Assembly (NCBI GenBank): GCA_016293005.1
Contig: JAEDFA010000012.1
Span: forward strand, 1 to 37,259
Direction of reading: 5' to 3'
DNA from: Treponema sp.
GTDB taxonomy: Bacteria; Spirochaetota; Spirochaetia; Treponematales; Treponemataceae
DNA: 37,259 nt
This document shows, piece after piece, positions 6,935-16,973 of this stretch. Each line of letters starts with the position of its first letter. The stretch's first letter is position 1. The translations under genes were made by a program, and so were the position numbers. The notes beneath the pieces were generated by a model, which was given only the letters and a program-made list of their open reading frames with translations, searched no databases and was not told the DNA's origin.

Positions 6935-8893
6935 TTATAAATTTTCCATCGCTTTTTCCCACGCGGTGTTAAGTTCTTCAAGTTTTAAAGAAATTTCATC
7001 GATTTGAGACTGAACCTGTTTTGCCTTTGCGCCGTTTGAATAAACTTCAGGATTCGACATTTTTGTTTCAAGAGCCGATTTTAATTCTTCCTGTTTTGCA
7101 ATTTCTTCTTCAAGACGAGAAACTTCTTTTTCGGCTTTTCGTTTTTCGGCTTCGATTTTTTTCTGTTCTTCCCAGGAAAGTCGTCCAGAATTTTCAATAT
7201 TTACAGATTTTTTTTCTGACTCAAGGACAGATTTTTCTTTTAAATTGGAATTAAAATTAAAATCTCCGACACTTCCTTCAGATTCAGCTTTAAGCCGCTC
7301 AAGATAATAAACATAATCGCCCGGGAATTCACGGTATTTTCCGTTTTTTAGCTCCAGAACTTTTGTTGAAAGATTTTCGATAAAACCTCTGTCGTGGCTT
7401 ACAAAAATTACAGTTCCGCCAAAATCTTTTAACGCGTCAAGCAAAACATCTTTTGAATGAATGTCAAGGTGGTTTGTAGGTTCGTCCAGAATCAGAAGAT
7501 TATTTTCGCTTAAAAGAAGAAGCAAAAGCGCGATTCTTGATTTTTCACCGCCGCTTAAAACATCTAAAGATTTAAAAACATCGTCTCCTCGGAACAAAAA
7601 AGCGCCTAAAAGATTTCTCACTTTAGGAATAAGGTCAAAAGGCGCTTTTTTTTCGACAAAATCAAGGACAGTTTCTTTCCCAGAAATCGTTTCCGCATTA
7701 TCCTGACTGAAATAACCGATTTTTACACCAGAACCGACCTGTATTTCACCTGAAAAATCTTTATCACTCCCGGAAAGAATTCGTAAAAGAGTTGATTTTC
7801 CTTCACCGTTTGCACCTGCAACAACAAGGCGCTCACCGTTCTCAAGAAGAAGATTTAAATCGTTTAAAACATTTTTTTTGCCGTCGTAAGATTTTGTAAT
7901 CCCCGAAAGACGCAGAACAATTTTCCCAGAATGAGGCGCTTTTGGAAAACTGAAATGAATTTTTTTAAGGCTTTCAGGAATTTCGATTTTATTCTGAAGA
8001 ATTTTATTGAGCGCTTTCTGTCTGTCTTGAGCCTGCGCTGCTTTTGTCGCCTGAACACCGAAGCGGCGGATAAAATCTTCAAGTTTTGCAATTTCATCCT
8101 GCTGTTTTTCGTATTCACAAATCAAAGTTTTAAGTTCAACTTCACGGATTTTTTCATAATTTGTAAAATTGCCTTTGTAGCGTTTTAAATCCCCGTTGAA
8201 AAGTTCGTAGACTTCATTTACTGTTACATCTAAAAAATAGCGGTCATGGCTTACAAGTAGAAAAGCCCCTTTATAATTTAAAAGAAAAGATTCAAGCCAG
8301 GTGCGCGCTTCAAGATCAAGATAATTTGTAGGTTCATCAAGAAGAAGAATATCGGGATTTTGCATCAGAACTTTTGCAAGCGCAATTCTCATCTGCCAGC
8401 CACCTGAAAATTCTTCTGTCTGCCTTGAAAAATCTTCCCGCTTAAAGCCTAACCCCAAAAGAACACTCTCCTGAACAGCGCTTCTTCTGTGCCAGCCAGA
8501 TTCTTCAAGAGTTGTCATTAATTCACTCTGCCTTTCAAGAAGAGAAGATGTGTTTCCTTCGCCGTTTTTTAATTTTTCACCAATTTCATCAATCTGATTC
8601 TGCAAATCATACCCGAACTGAAAAGCCTTGTCTGCTTCCTGTAAAAGCGTAAGTCCGTGGTGAGTAAGTCCGTTCTGCGGAAGGTATGCGATTCTGGCAT
8701 CTTTTGAACAGACTCTTTTACCAGAATCAGGAGATGTAAGACCTGCCATAACTTTTATTAAAGTCGATTTTCCAGCGCCGTTTGCACCTGTTAAAGCGGC
8801 TTTCGTTCCAGTCTGCATATTTACGCTGACATTTTTTAAAATATCCCTGTCGCCGAACGCAAGTGAAACCTGTGAAAATTGTACAAATGCCAT
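6935..8893 (-). CDS. ABC-F family ATPase
   Basis: This 652-residue protein has two ABC ATPase domains and no membrane segments, as in the ABC-F group, whose members act on ribosomes in translation or antibiotic protection. Domain 1 has Walker A GANGAGKST (36-44), a degenerate signature FSGGW (162-166) and Walker B LLLDEPTNYLD (catalytic E187). Domain 2 has Walker A GANGEGKST (360-368), signature LSGGE (446-450) and Walker B LILDEPTNHLD (E471). The H-loops VSHDR are at about 214 and 498. Between the domains lies the charged interdomain linker (about 245-305). A C-terminal coiled coil (about 570-652) resembles the extension of Uup or YheS. It is probably housekeeping; an antibiotic-resistance role cannot be argued from sequence. 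It starts three bases before the end of the spacer that follows the SH3 lipoprotein gene. Confidence 0.9.
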   Translation of the reverse strand: MAFVQFSQVSLAFGDRDILKNVSVNMQTGTKAALTGANGAGKSTLIKVMAGLTSPDSGKRVCSKDARIAYLPQNGLTHHGLTLLQEADKAFQFGYDLQNQIDEIGEKLKNGEGNTSSLLERQSELMTTLEESGWHRRSAVQESVLLGLGFKREDFSRQTEEFSGGWQMRIALAKVLMQNPDILLLDEPTNYLDLEARTWLESFLLNYKGAFLLVSHDRYFLDVTVNEVYELFNGDLKRYKGNFTNYEKIREVELKTLICEYEKQQDEIAKLEDFIRRFGVQATKAAQAQDRQKALNKILQNKIEIPESLKKIHFSFPKAPHSGKIVLRLSGITKSYDGKKNVLNDLNLLLENGERLVVAGANGEGKSTLLRILSGSDKDFSGEIQVGSGVKIGYFSQDNAETISGKETVLDFVEKKAPFDLIPKVRNLLGAFLFRGDDVFKSLDVLSGGEKSRIALLLLLLSENNLLILDEPTNHLDIHSKDVLLDALKDFGGTVIFVSHDRGFIENLSTKVLELKNGKYREFPGDYVYYLERLKAESEGSVGDFNFNSNLKEKSVLESEKKSVNIENSGRLSWEEQKKIEAEKRKAEKEVSRLEEEIAKQEELKSALETKMSNPEVYSNGAKAKQVQSQIDEISLKLEELNTAWEKAMENL

Positions 8894-8896
8894 AAA

Positions 8897-10237
8897 TTAT
8901 TCCATTTTGCTGAAGAAAATTACAAGCGGACTTGTTGAACGGCTTACAACCATATTATTGTTGATAGTTGCCCTTGTTGCATCTTCAAGCCTGAGCCCTT
9001 GTTCTTCGATTTTATACAAGAAATTTACTTCAGAAGTCATTCCGTCGAATGTAAATGTCAAAACTCCATCAAATGCTGAAGAAAGCTGCCTGCTGATAAA
9101 ATATTTTATTTCTACCGTTCCAGAATTCCGCGCATTTTTTGAAATAAGAGCCTGATTTACAAGAAGTTTTGTATTCGTCCAGCGGAATAAGTGATTTTCC
9201 AAGAGAGAAAGAGTTCCATAACTTGAACTTTTAAAGCTCGGACCGAAATTAAAAATTTCAAGGAATTCAGTTTCACGGCGATTTTTTTCGTTTTCGATAA
9301 TTGAATACAAATCTTCATCAATTGGAACAAGATTAAAATCTTCAGGTTTTCCATCTTCACCTGTATAACGAACGACGATAAACGATCTGTTTTTTACAGT
9401 AATTTTTACAGGAATCTGAAGAAGACTGATTGAACCATCTTTATTTTTTTCTGCACCAGTGTAATCCCAAAGATTGTAAATTCCAGGCATTGCAAAATAA
9501 ATTTTCTGATTTTCAGCATCGAATGTGAAATAATATTCAGGATTTAATTTTTCGATATTGATTCTGCCGGCTTTCAACATTCCTTTGTAAGAATCCGGAT
9601 ACCATTTTTGCTGAAGAAGCGCCTCAAATTCTTCATTTCTTGTGTTTTCTTCTTCAAGAACATTTTCGATAATCGGATTTCCGTCCTGGTCGATTTTAAA
9701 CTGCCTGAGATTATACGAAAAACACCAGCCTTGAGTTCCGTCTTTTGTCAAAACGCGAAGCCAATCGCCTTCCAAAGCCTTTTTTCCAGACATTGGCGCC
9801 TGACCTTGCCCTTTAAAAAGAATTTTTACGATTTCGTCCTGTCTGAGCCTGTAAACCTGTTTTGAAGTATTGACAGGTTCTGCCCTCATTGGAAGACCAT
9901 CTAACGCAACAGTTGCAAAAGTATGGTTATAATCTGCGTATTTTTGAAAAGTTTTTTCTGCTTTTCGTTTTGATTCTGGAGAAGTCAAAGCCCAAAGCGG
10001 AACTTCGGTTTTTCCGTTTTCAGTTCCGATTACATAAACCTGTGAAATATTCGATTTTATATAAACCGGAACGATTTCGCCGTCTAAAATTCCGTTTTCC
10101 GGAAAATTCCATAAAACAACGCTGTAACCGACAATTCCGCCAGAACAGGAGATAAACAAATTTATAATTAAAAATAAAACTGAAAAAATGCAAAACCTAT
10201 TTTTATTCATAGGTTTAATTTTATCAGATATTTTCAC
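8897..10237 (-). CDS. Lipoprotein with an SH3-like domain, function unknown
   Basis: This is a 446-residue exported protein. A hydrophobic signal ends in LFISC-SGG, a good lipobox, so it should be membrane-anchored by lipid (Cys31 from the GTG start used here). An SH3-like region is visible at about 110-185 (LDGLPMRAEPVN, a strand-rich middle, GDWLRVLTKDGTQGWCFSYNL). The remainder looks like beta-rich extracytoplasmic sequence, including FDAENQKIYFAMPGIYNLWDYTG. The start is uncertain. The GTG at 10237 has only a weak GGTGG upstream. An ATG at 10210 gives a more compact signal peptide (MNKNR plus core) but lacks a clear ribosome-binding site. The gene lies between the coiled-coil and ABC-F genes with gaps of 33 and 3 bases. 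I do not recognise a named family. Confidence 0.75.
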   Translation of the reverse strand: MKISDKIKPMNKNRFCIFSVLFLIINLFISCSGGIVGYSVVLWNFPENGILDGEIVPVYIKSNISQVYVIGTENGKTEVPLWALTSPESKRKAEKTFQKYADYNHTFATVALDGLPMRAEPVNTSKQVYRLRQDEIVKILFKGQGQAPMSGKKALEGDWLRVLTKDGTQGWCFSYNLRQFKIDQDGNPIIENVLEEENTRNEEFEALLQQKWYPDSYKGMLKAGRINIEKLNPEYYFTFDAENQKIYFAMPGIYNLWDYTGAEKNKDGSISLLQIPVKITVKNRSFIVVRYTGEDGKPEDFNLVPIDEDLYSIIENEKNRRETEFLEIFNFGPSFKSSSYGTLSLLENHLFRWTNTKLLVNQALISKNARNSGTVEIKYFISRQLSSAFDGVLTFTFDGMTSEVNFLYKIEEQGLRLEDATRATINNNMVVSRSTSPLVIFFSKME

Positions 10238-10270
10238 TTTAGAAAACCACCAGAAACTTTAAGAATTCTT

Positions 10271-13200
10271 CTAGTTTTCCATATCAAGAATAAGTTCAAC
10301 TTCTGCAGGTGAAAGATTCATTCTCTTTGCAATTTCATCGATTGTCCAGCCTTGAATCTTTAACGATTTTACAGATTCTTTTGCCTGAGGCGTAATATGA
10401 GAATTTCCTGCTGGCGGCGCTTTTCTTATGGCTTCGCTTGTAATAAGCTGAAGGCTCTTGAATTTATCATCAATCGATTTTGAAAGAGACTGAAGCCGCT
10501 CTTCCGTTCTTGCGATTCCCTGTCGCGCAGAATTAATCTGTTCCATTCTTGTGTCAGCGTCTTTTAAAAGCGAGTCGAGTTCTGAAAGCCGCGATATTGC
10601 TTCTGTTAATTTTGGACCATTTTTCATAATTTCATCAACCCGATTCTGAACAAGATTTATATTTTCAGGTAAAACTGAAGACTGACTGTCACACTGCCTG
10701 ATTCGTTTTTCGATTTCAGTAAGTTTTGTAAAAGCATTGTCGATATCTTTTGTAACTCTGTCAACTACGACTTGTTTCTGGTCGAGTTTATCGATTTTTC
10801 CTGTAATGCTTTCAACGATGTCTTTGTAATTTCTTACATTTACTTCGAGCGACTGAAGTTTATCTGAAGTTGTTTCAAGTTCGCCAGTTTTAGTCTTGAT
10901 TTCGTTTGAAAGGTCGATAAGTTTCTGATATTTTGCACCAATCTGATCGATTCTCTGCTCTTCTTTTTCTAAATCTGAAATTCTGTGTTCAACGCCTTCT
11001 TTTAATTTTAAGACATTATTGTACTGCATTTTAAGTTCATCTGCGACAATTCTGTAAGATTCGATTCTTCCAAAATCTTTTTCAAGACCTGAAATTTTAT
11101 TATCGAGTTCTTTTTTCATCTCATCAGCTTTTTCATATTCTGAAACCTGAGCCCTTACAGACTGAATTTCGGAAGAAAGCGCATTCACAAGATTCTGCAT
11201 TTTATTCACATCGCCCTGCATTTTCATCACAAACGCTGCCTGATCGGCGCGAGTTTTTTCTGCCGTTGCCTGAATTTGCGCGTTCATTTCTGAAATTTTT
11301 CGGGAAGCCTCATCACTCTGCTTTTTAATCTGCGTTTCAGAAGTTGAAATCATCGTGTCGCACATAGAATTAAGCGTTTTTAAAATTTCTTGAGAACGGT
11401 TGTCAAAATCGGCAAGAGATTTTTTAGTTTCATCGTCAAGCCCTGAAATCGATTCCTGAATAAGATTTTCCCTTTCCGTCATTTTCTGCTCAAATTCTTT
11501 CACTTGAGAAACGATATCCTGAGAAACTTCCATAACTTTTCGCTCTGAATTTTCCCGGAAATTTAAAAGTTCGCTTTCAAAAATCTTTTTAGAGTCGTCA
11601 AGCTGCGATGAAATTTGATTTTTCCAGCTGTCAAATTCTTTCAACGCTGAATTAATAGAAGTTTTTCCAGCTTCTGTGCTCAAAGAAACAGAATTTTCAA
11701 ACGATGCAAGATTCTTTAAAAGTTCATCCTTTAATTTTTGAAGTTGTTCGTCGATATTCTTTTGAGATTTGCCTGCGTTTTCTTTTAAATATATTTCTGC
11801 TTCCTGATTTGTAATGTCAATTTTATTCTGAATTTCAAGCGAAAATTCTGAAACCTGTTTTTTTACCTGCGCAATCTGACTATTGATGTCGTTTTCTGTC
11901 TTTGTCATTAACGAATCAGCCATTTGAGACTGCTCTTCTGCTTTCTTTAAAAGAGCACTATATTTTTCGCGCAAATTTTCCGTATAAGAAGATTCGATTG
12001 TTTTTCTTTCGTTTTCATAATCGATTTTAATATCTTCAACTTTTGAATCAAAATCTTTCTTCCAGATGTCAAGCTGTTCTTCGATTGAATCTGAACGTTT
12101 TTTTAAATCCGAAGCAAAATCTTCTTCAAAATCCTTTAATTTTTCGCTTACGCTTCCGATTGCAGATTTTTTGAGCTGATCAATTTTGCTTTCAAGAGAA
12201 GAAAGTTCGCTTTCAAGCATTTTTGAATTACTTTCGATTGATTCAGTAAATTTCTCGGAGCGGTTGTTTGTTTCTTTTGTAAAATCATCAAAATCTTTTA
12301 AAACCCGCTTTTGAATTTCTTCCATTGCAGCCCTGATATTTTTTTCAAGGTAATCGATGTCCGCGCCGGACGCTTCTATTTTTGAAAGCCTGTATTCAAG
12401 ATCTTTTTTGTATCCTTCAAGCTGGTCATCAATTGTATTCAACACCTGAATTTTTCGACCTTCACTCTTTGAATTTATTTCCGAAAGTTCATTTTCTATC
12501 AGATTGTTCATCGATCTGATTTTTTCTTCTGAATTCTTCTTGAATTCTTCGAGCGATTTTGAAATTTTTTCAATTTTTTCGTCTACAAACGGCTGTAAAT
12601 CATCTGCCTTTTTTCCAGCTTTTTCTGTCTGATCATTTACGCGGTTAACAGTCGATTCTGCATTTTGAAGTGCCGTCTGAACTTCTGTTTCAAAAGCGGA
12701 AAGCTTGTCAGTTACAGACTGTTTTATAGAAGTGATTTTCTGATTAATCTCAGAATTATAACCGTCGATTTCAGTCTTAAGAGATTCGATTTTTTCTGAA
12801 ATTTCTGAATTCAAGCCACCTTCTTCTTTTCCGTAGAGCTCTTTGATTTTTGCAATTTCACTTGCAATATTTTCAGTTGCTTCGCTGTATTTATTTTTTA
12901 AATTTTCAATTCCAGAAGAAGTCTCGCTGTCAATAGTTGAAAGCCGTTCCGTGTAATCTTCTTTTAATTCTTCAAAACGCTTATCGTAGGCATCCTGAAG
13001 CGAAGTAAGTTTTGCATCGTAAGAAGATTTGTAACGGTCGATTTCTGCAAGGTAAGAAGAATCGAACTGCTCCTGTGAATCGTGAACTTTCTGCGCAAGA
13101 TTTTCGTACATTGAATCCGACGATTCCTGAAGTTCTGAAATACGCTTTTCAAGCAATGCAGAAAAATCTGAAAAACGGTTTTCGTAATTAGAATTAGCCG

Positions 13201-14674
13201 AATTTAATTTTTCAATGTAATTTTTGCCCAAATCTTCTATATGATTTTTGATTTTTTCATCCGCATCTTCGATTTTCTTTTGAACTTCCTGAAGCCGCAC
13301 ATCGTTTTTCCCATCGAGTAGACTGACTTGAGAATTGTATTTTTCTTTAAACTGAACAGTTTTTTCATCGTACTTTTTAGAAAATTCATCAAAATTCAAG
13401 TCAAATTCTTTCTTTAAAGCATCTGTTTTTTCTTTGTATTGACTAGAAAGTTCCTTCACCTTTGCCTTTATATCTTCACTCATCTTGTGCATATTCGAAT
13501 TGAAAATATCAGAAACTTCTTTTGTTTTTAAAACGACATTTGAATCGACTTCTGCTGCTTTTTGAGAAAAACTTTCTGAAAGAAAATCAATTTTTTCTGT
13601 ATACGATTTTTCAAATTCCTTAAACTGCGCTTCGCTTTGTTCTGCAATTTGCTTAAGCTGATTTTCTGAAGAATTCTTAAAATCTGAAAGCGTTTTCTGA
13701 ATTGAATTTTCATTTTCTGAAAAAATCTGTTCTGCGTTTTTATGATTTTCCGCAATTGTTTCTTCAAAACTTTTTTTATTTTGATTTATTTTGTCATTTA
13801 AAATCTTGTTGACATCTAAAATTTTCTGATTTAAAGTTTTTTCATTTTCTGAAAGCGTATTTTCAAGATTTTTCCTGCTTTCAAAAATCGCCTCGTCAAT
13901 GTCTTTTGTGAATTTATCTGCCCGTTTTTGAGCCTGTTCGCTTAAGTGTTTAAATGCCTCGTCCTCAAGCGCCTGTGCTTTTTCTGATGCAGAAGAATAA
14001 ACTGAATTTATCTGCGCCTTAAAAGAATTGAAAGTTTCCTGCGCATCATTTTTAATTTCTTCAAGAGTTTCTCTTAACGCCTTATTTTTTTCATCATTTT
14101 GAGAAACAAAATCGTCATTCTGCTTTTTATATTCTTTTAAAAGCGACGAACCTAAAATTTTTAACTTTGCCTCGTTTGTTTCCTGAAATTTTTCCGTAAT
14201 TTTTGGAATGTGATTTTCTATTGCATCAAGGCGCTGTGTTTGTTCCTGAATTTTTTTGAAAAAACTGTCGATAAGTGCAGATTCTTTTCTTACCTGTTCA
14301 AGATTTTCTTCGACACCGGCAGTCATATTTACAAGTTCTTCAAGAGCGTTGTCGTAACTTTTGATTTTTGCTTCGATATTTTGAACGGCTTTTGAATCCT
14401 TTTCTACATTTCCAGTCAATTCTTTAAACTGAGCAAACTGAGTTTCAAATCTTTTTACAGCCGCTTCTGCCTGCATATTGCCAGTTGAAAGAGCAGCTTT
14501 CATTTCTGTGATTTCTTTAATCTGTGCTTTAAAAAAAGCCTCAAATTCCTGTTGTCTTTTGTCTGCATAACGGCGGACTTTTTCAAGTTTATCTTCTTTT
14601 TTACCTGCAATATAAAATCCGTAAGAAATTCCGATTGAAATTACAGCGGCGATAATTATTGTAATAACTCCCAT
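10271..14674 (-). CDS. Giant membrane-anchored coiled-coil protein (SpiroCoCo type)
   Basis: This is a 1,467-residue protein. Residues 4-25 form a single hydrophobic helix (MGVITIIIAAVISIGISYGF) followed by basic residues. About 1,400 residues of almost unbroken heptad-rich coiled coil follow, dominated by Lys, Glu, Ser, Gln and Asp, with very few cysteines, glycines or prolines. The last 37 residues form a separate compact domain after a Pro/Gly-rich break: KSLKIQGWTIDEIAKRMN and LSPAEVELILDMEN, which reads as a helix-turn-helix fold. The architecture matches the spirochaete coiled-coil family known as SpiroCoCo. With the N-terminus in the inner membrane, the rod would extend into the cytoplasm, where it could act as a scaffold, perhaps for the flagellar or cytoplasmic filament apparatus; this is speculation. 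GAGG precedes the ATG. Confidence 0.85.
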   Translation of the reverse strand: MGVITIIIAAVISIGISYGFYIAGKKEDKLEKVRRYADKRQQEFEAFFKAQIKEITEMKAALSTGNMQAEAAVKRFETQFAQFKELTGNVEKDSKAVQNIEAKIKSYDNALEELVNMTAGVEENLEQVRKESALIDSFFKKIQEQTQRLDAIENHIPKITEKFQETNEAKLKILGSSLLKEYKKQNDDFVSQNDEKNKALRETLEEIKNDAQETFNSFKAQINSVYSSASEKAQALEDEAFKHLSEQAQKRADKFTKDIDEAIFESRKNLENTLSENEKTLNQKILDVNKILNDKINQNKKSFEETIAENHKNAEQIFSENENSIQKTLSDFKNSSENQLKQIAEQSEAQFKEFEKSYTEKIDFLSESFSQKAAEVDSNVVLKTKEVSDIFNSNMHKMSEDIKAKVKELSSQYKEKTDALKKEFDLNFDEFSKKYDEKTVQFKEKYNSQVSLLDGKNDVRLQEVQKKIEDADEKIKNHIEDLGKNYIEKLNSANSNYENRFSDFSALLEKRISELQESSDSMYENLAQKVHDSQEQFDSSYLAEIDRYKSSYDAKLTSLQDAYDKRFEELKEDYTERLSTIDSETSSGIENLKNKYSEATENIASEIAKIKELYGKEEGGLNSEISEKIESLKTEIDGYNSEINQKITSIKQSVTDKLSAFETEVQTALQNAESTVNRVNDQTEKAGKKADDLQPFVDEKIEKISKSLEEFKKNSEEKIRSMNNLIENELSEINSKSEGRKIQVLNTIDDQLEGYKKDLEYRLSKIEASGADIDYLEKNIRAAMEEIQKRVLKDFDDFTKETNNRSEKFTESIESNSKMLESELSSLESKIDQLKKSAIGSVSEKLKDFEEDFASDLKKRSDSIEEQLDIWKKDFDSKVEDIKIDYENERKTIESSYTENLREKYSALLKKAEEQSQMADSLMTKTENDINSQIAQVKKQVSEFSLEIQNKIDITNQEAEIYLKENAGKSQKNIDEQLQKLKDELLKNLASFENSVSLSTEAGKTSINSALKEFDSWKNQISSQLDDSKKIFESELLNFRENSERKVMEVSQDIVSQVKEFEQKMTERENLIQESISGLDDETKKSLADFDNRSQEILKTLNSMCDTMISTSETQIKKQSDEASRKISEMNAQIQATAEKTRADQAAFVMKMQGDVNKMQNLVNALSSEIQSVRAQVSEYEKADEMKKELDNKISGLEKDFGRIESYRIVADELKMQYNNVLKLKEGVEHRISDLEKEEQRIDQIGAKYQKLIDLSNEIKTKTGELETTSDKLQSLEVNVRNYKDIVESITGKIDKLDQKQVVVDRVTKDIDNAFTKLTEIEKRIRQCDSQSSVLPENINLVQNRVDEIMKNGPKLTEAISRLSELDSLLKDADTRMEQINSARQGIARTEERLQSLSKSIDDKFKSLQLITSEAIRKAPPAGNSHITPQAKESVKSLKIQGWTIDEIAKRMNLSPAEVELILDMEN

Positions 14675-14793
14675 TTTTATTTACCTCGTTTCCCCTACCC
14701 CAAGGCCGAAATAAAATTCAGCGTTACCTTGAAAGCGACTAAAAAATTTCTTTTACCCCCGATTTTTTATTTTCAGGGATTTTCTTTATAATT

Positions 14794-15486
14794 TTAATTA
14801 TCTTTTATGTTACATTTTAACACAAAATCCTGTAATTGACGATACTTTGAAAAACAAAAATCCGCTCCTTTTACTTTTCTTACAAATTTATTCTGCGTAA
14901 AAAAAGCGCATTTCATTCCAGCGTTCTTTGAACCGGCTAAATCGTACTTTTTGCTGTTCCCGACAAAAAGAATTTTTTCAGGCGGAACTTCAAGCGCCTC
15001 TGCCATTTTCAAAAACGAATATGGATCAGGTTTTAAGGCACCAAGTGCTTCAGTTCCAAGAATCACATCGCAATATTTTTTAATTCCCCAGATTTCACCT
15101 TTCTGTTCAGGCGGAAAATCTGATAAAAGCGCAATTTTTAAACCGGCTTCCTTGAATTTTTGAAAAGTTTCAGGAACATCAGGAAGACACGGAATTTTTG
15201 TAAAATATTTTGAAAGCCCTGTATAAACATTTTTATCAAGCAGCGATAATGATTCTTCAGTTGTGCAGTGAAGTTTTTCTGCCATTTTTTCAGCCTGAAC
15301 TTCAATAAAATTATCAAGCGGCTTTAATCCATGCATTTCTTTTCTTACAAGTCCATATTTTAAAAAGAAAAACGGACGCGTAATATAGTGAAAAATCGCC
15401 CTAAAATGAATCTGCCACTGTGCATACAAAGTTCCGTCAATATCAAAAGCAACTGCTTCGATTTCTCCAAGATTTCCTACTTTCAC
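14794..15486 (-). CDS. HAD-superfamily hydrolase
   Basis: This is a 230-residue phosphatase-like protein of the HAD family. Motif I is D15-I-D17-G-T, with D15 the nucleophile. Motif II is S122 (LLSDF). Motif III is K152 (LKPDP). Motif IV is around GNSKKYD182LAGSKNAGM. A helical cap lies between motifs I and II, as in the phosphoglycolate-phosphatase-like subgroup; the substrate is unknown. The start is a GTG one base after the stop of the TonB-like gene. Its ribosome-binding site AAGGA lies inside the end of that gene, so translation is probably coupled. A 119-base gap, the largest inside the minus-strand run, follows before the coiled-coil gene. Confidence 0.85.
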   Translation of the reverse strand: MKVGNLGEIEAVAFDIDGTLYAQWQIHFRAIFHYITRPFFFLKYGLVRKEMHGLKPLDNFIEVQAEKMAEKLHCTTEESLSLLDKNVYTGLSKYFTKIPCLPDVPETFQKFKEAGLKIALLSDFPPEQKGEIWGIKKYCDVILGTEALGALKPDPYSFLKMAEALEVPPEKILFVGNSKKYDLAGSKNAGMKCAFFTQNKFVRKVKGADFCFSKYRQLQDFVLKCNIKDN

Positions 15487-15487
15487 A

Positions 15488-16549
15488 TTATTTCCTTATG
15501 ATATTATATTCAAATTTTGCAAAACCTTCTGAAGACGCCTTCGCAAAAATCCATTTTGAAACTTGATTTTCAACTTCACGCTTTACAGCATCCGTCAAAG
15601 CCGAACCGGGAATAAACGAAATTCCGTTTCGAGGAACAGAACCGTCTGGAAGAATTTTAAACTGAATTACTACATTTCTTGAACTGTCAATCGTCTGCGA
15701 TGCTTCCTGTGAAATTTTTATGGAAGGCTCTTTCGGGTCAAGAAGAACACGCACGGAACCGTCGTTTAATTTTAAAGAAACTTCTCCGCTCGAAGATTTT
15801 TTTGCAAAAATACTCTGACTCGTTTTTACCGATGAAGAAATATCCGAAGAATAAGTTGCCCGGCTGATTTGGCTGAGCATTGCGCCGGTAGTTTCTGAAA
15901 CTGACTGTGAAGAAACCTGAGCGTTTTCTGAAACGGACTTTACAGATGAAGAAGTCTCTAAAGTTCCAGCCGTTCCCTGAAGAGCGTTTTCAGAAGAAAA
16001 GTTTTGTTCAAAATCGTCGAAAGCATCTTCTGTAAAATCTTCTTTCCACTCTGAATCGTTTGAAACAGAAGATGCAAACTGTTCTTCCATTAATTCTTCA
16101 AGCGATTTTTTGTAAGTGTAAGTTTTTGAAGAAGGTTCTGATTTTTTTGCTGCAGAAGAAGGCTTTGAAGCAGTTTTTGAAGGAAGTGAAGTCTGTTTTT
16201 GTTCCTGAGTCTTTACTTCATTTTTTGAAATCTGATTTTGTTCAGTTTTTTTTGGCTGTGTTTTTTGTATATTTTCTTTTTGGACTTTCTGCACTTCTTT
16301 TTTTTGAGGAATCGTTTCTTCTTTTTTTTGGGATTTTTCAGGCACAACTTGAGAAACAGGAGAAAGGTTGATTTTTACGGTTTTATATCTTGGCTTTACA
16401 TCAACTTTATAGAATGCAAAAAAAATAAGGCATAAAAGCGCAAAAATAAATGTTATGAGAACCGAGAAAAAATTCGATTTTTCGATTGGAGAACCTGTAT
16501 TTAAATTAAAACCGTCTTTCAGTTTCTGTTTAATTTCTTCTTTTTTCAT
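15488..16549 (-). CDS. TonB-like energy-transducing protein
   Basis: This 353-residue protein has the TonB layout. A short cytoplasmic N-terminus is followed by one membrane helix (about 27-47), a long periplasmic Lys/Gln/Pro/Ser-rich spacer (about 65-150), a Ser-rich low-complexity stretch (150-255) and a compact C-terminal domain (about 265-353). The C-terminal domain has VIQFKILPDGSVPRNGI and a terminal amphipathic region like TonB/TolA C-termini. It should transmit energy from the ExbB-ExbD motor to an outer-membrane partner. It starts seven bases after exbD and has no strong ribosome-binding site, which suggests translational coupling. The C-terminal domain is divergent, so TolA-like function is an alternative. 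Confidence 0.75.
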   Translation of the reverse strand: MKKEEIKQKLKDGFNLNTGSPIEKSNFFSVLITFIFALLCLIFFAFYKVDVKPRYKTVKINLSPVSQVVPEKSQKKEETIPQKKEVQKVQKENIQKTQPKKTEQNQISKNEVKTQEQKQTSLPSKTASKPSSAAKKSEPSSKTYTYKKSLEELMEEQFASSVSNDSEWKEDFTEDAFDDFEQNFSSENALQGTAGTLETSSSVKSVSENAQVSSQSVSETTGAMLSQISRATYSSDISSSVKTSQSIFAKKSSSGEVSLKLNDGSVRVLLDPKEPSIKISQEASQTIDSSRNVVIQFKILPDGSVPRNGISFIPGSALTDAVKREVENQVSKWIFAKASSEGFAKFEYNIIRK

Positions 16550-16556
16550 TAATTTT

Positions 16557-16973
16557 TTAGCGCTTTTTTTCTGCTGTCCGCAAATTTACAGAAGCATACC
16601 CGTTTTTTCTGATTATATCAAAAATCTGAACGATTGTACCATTTTTTACATCTGAATCCGCTTCTAAAGTAACTGGAAATTCTTCTTTTTTTATAGATTT
16701 TACATCAAAACTGTTCAATTCAAAAGAAAGAGTTTCAAAATTCACTTTTTTATCATTAAAATAAATATTTCCGTTTTTTTCAGCCGTTATTGTAATTCCA
16801 AGATTTGATGTATTTTCTGAAGTTTCGCTTTCAGGAAGCTTTACAGAAATTCCAGGAAGAATTGCGAAAGTTGTAGAAACTAGAAAAAAGATTATAAGCT
16901 GAAAAACCACATCAAGCATCGGCGTCATATCAATGCTTGCCTTTGTTTTCAATTTTCTCTGTTTAAATTTCAT
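16557..16973 (-). CDS. ExbD/TolR-family proton channel subunit
   Basis: This is a 138-residue inner-membrane protein with one N-terminal helix (about 20-40) and a periplasmic domain. The diagnostic sequence IDMTPMLDVVFQLIIFFLV carries D21, equivalent to the proton-carrying aspartate of ExbD and TolR. The periplasmic part includes the family-like ITAEKNGNIYFNDKKV strands and a C-terminal I(I)RKNGYASVNLRT. It forms a proton-driven motor with ExbB. The ATG overlaps the end of exbB by 11 bases. I use no gene symbol because ExbD and TolR cannot be told apart with confidence here. Confidence 0.88.
   Translation of the reverse strand: MKFKQRKLKTKASIDMTPMLDVVFQLIIFFLVSTTFAILPGISVKLPESETSENTSNLGITITAEKNGNIYFNDKKVNFETLSFELNSFDVKSIKKEEFPVTLEADSDVKNGTIVQIFDIIRKNGYASVNLRTAEKKR

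Noticed and set aside
14700..14780. Terminator or promoter in the 119-base gap before the coiled-coil gene
   Set aside because: Only a three-base stem (CCC/GGG with a 15-base loop) and no paired -35/-10 hexamers were found.
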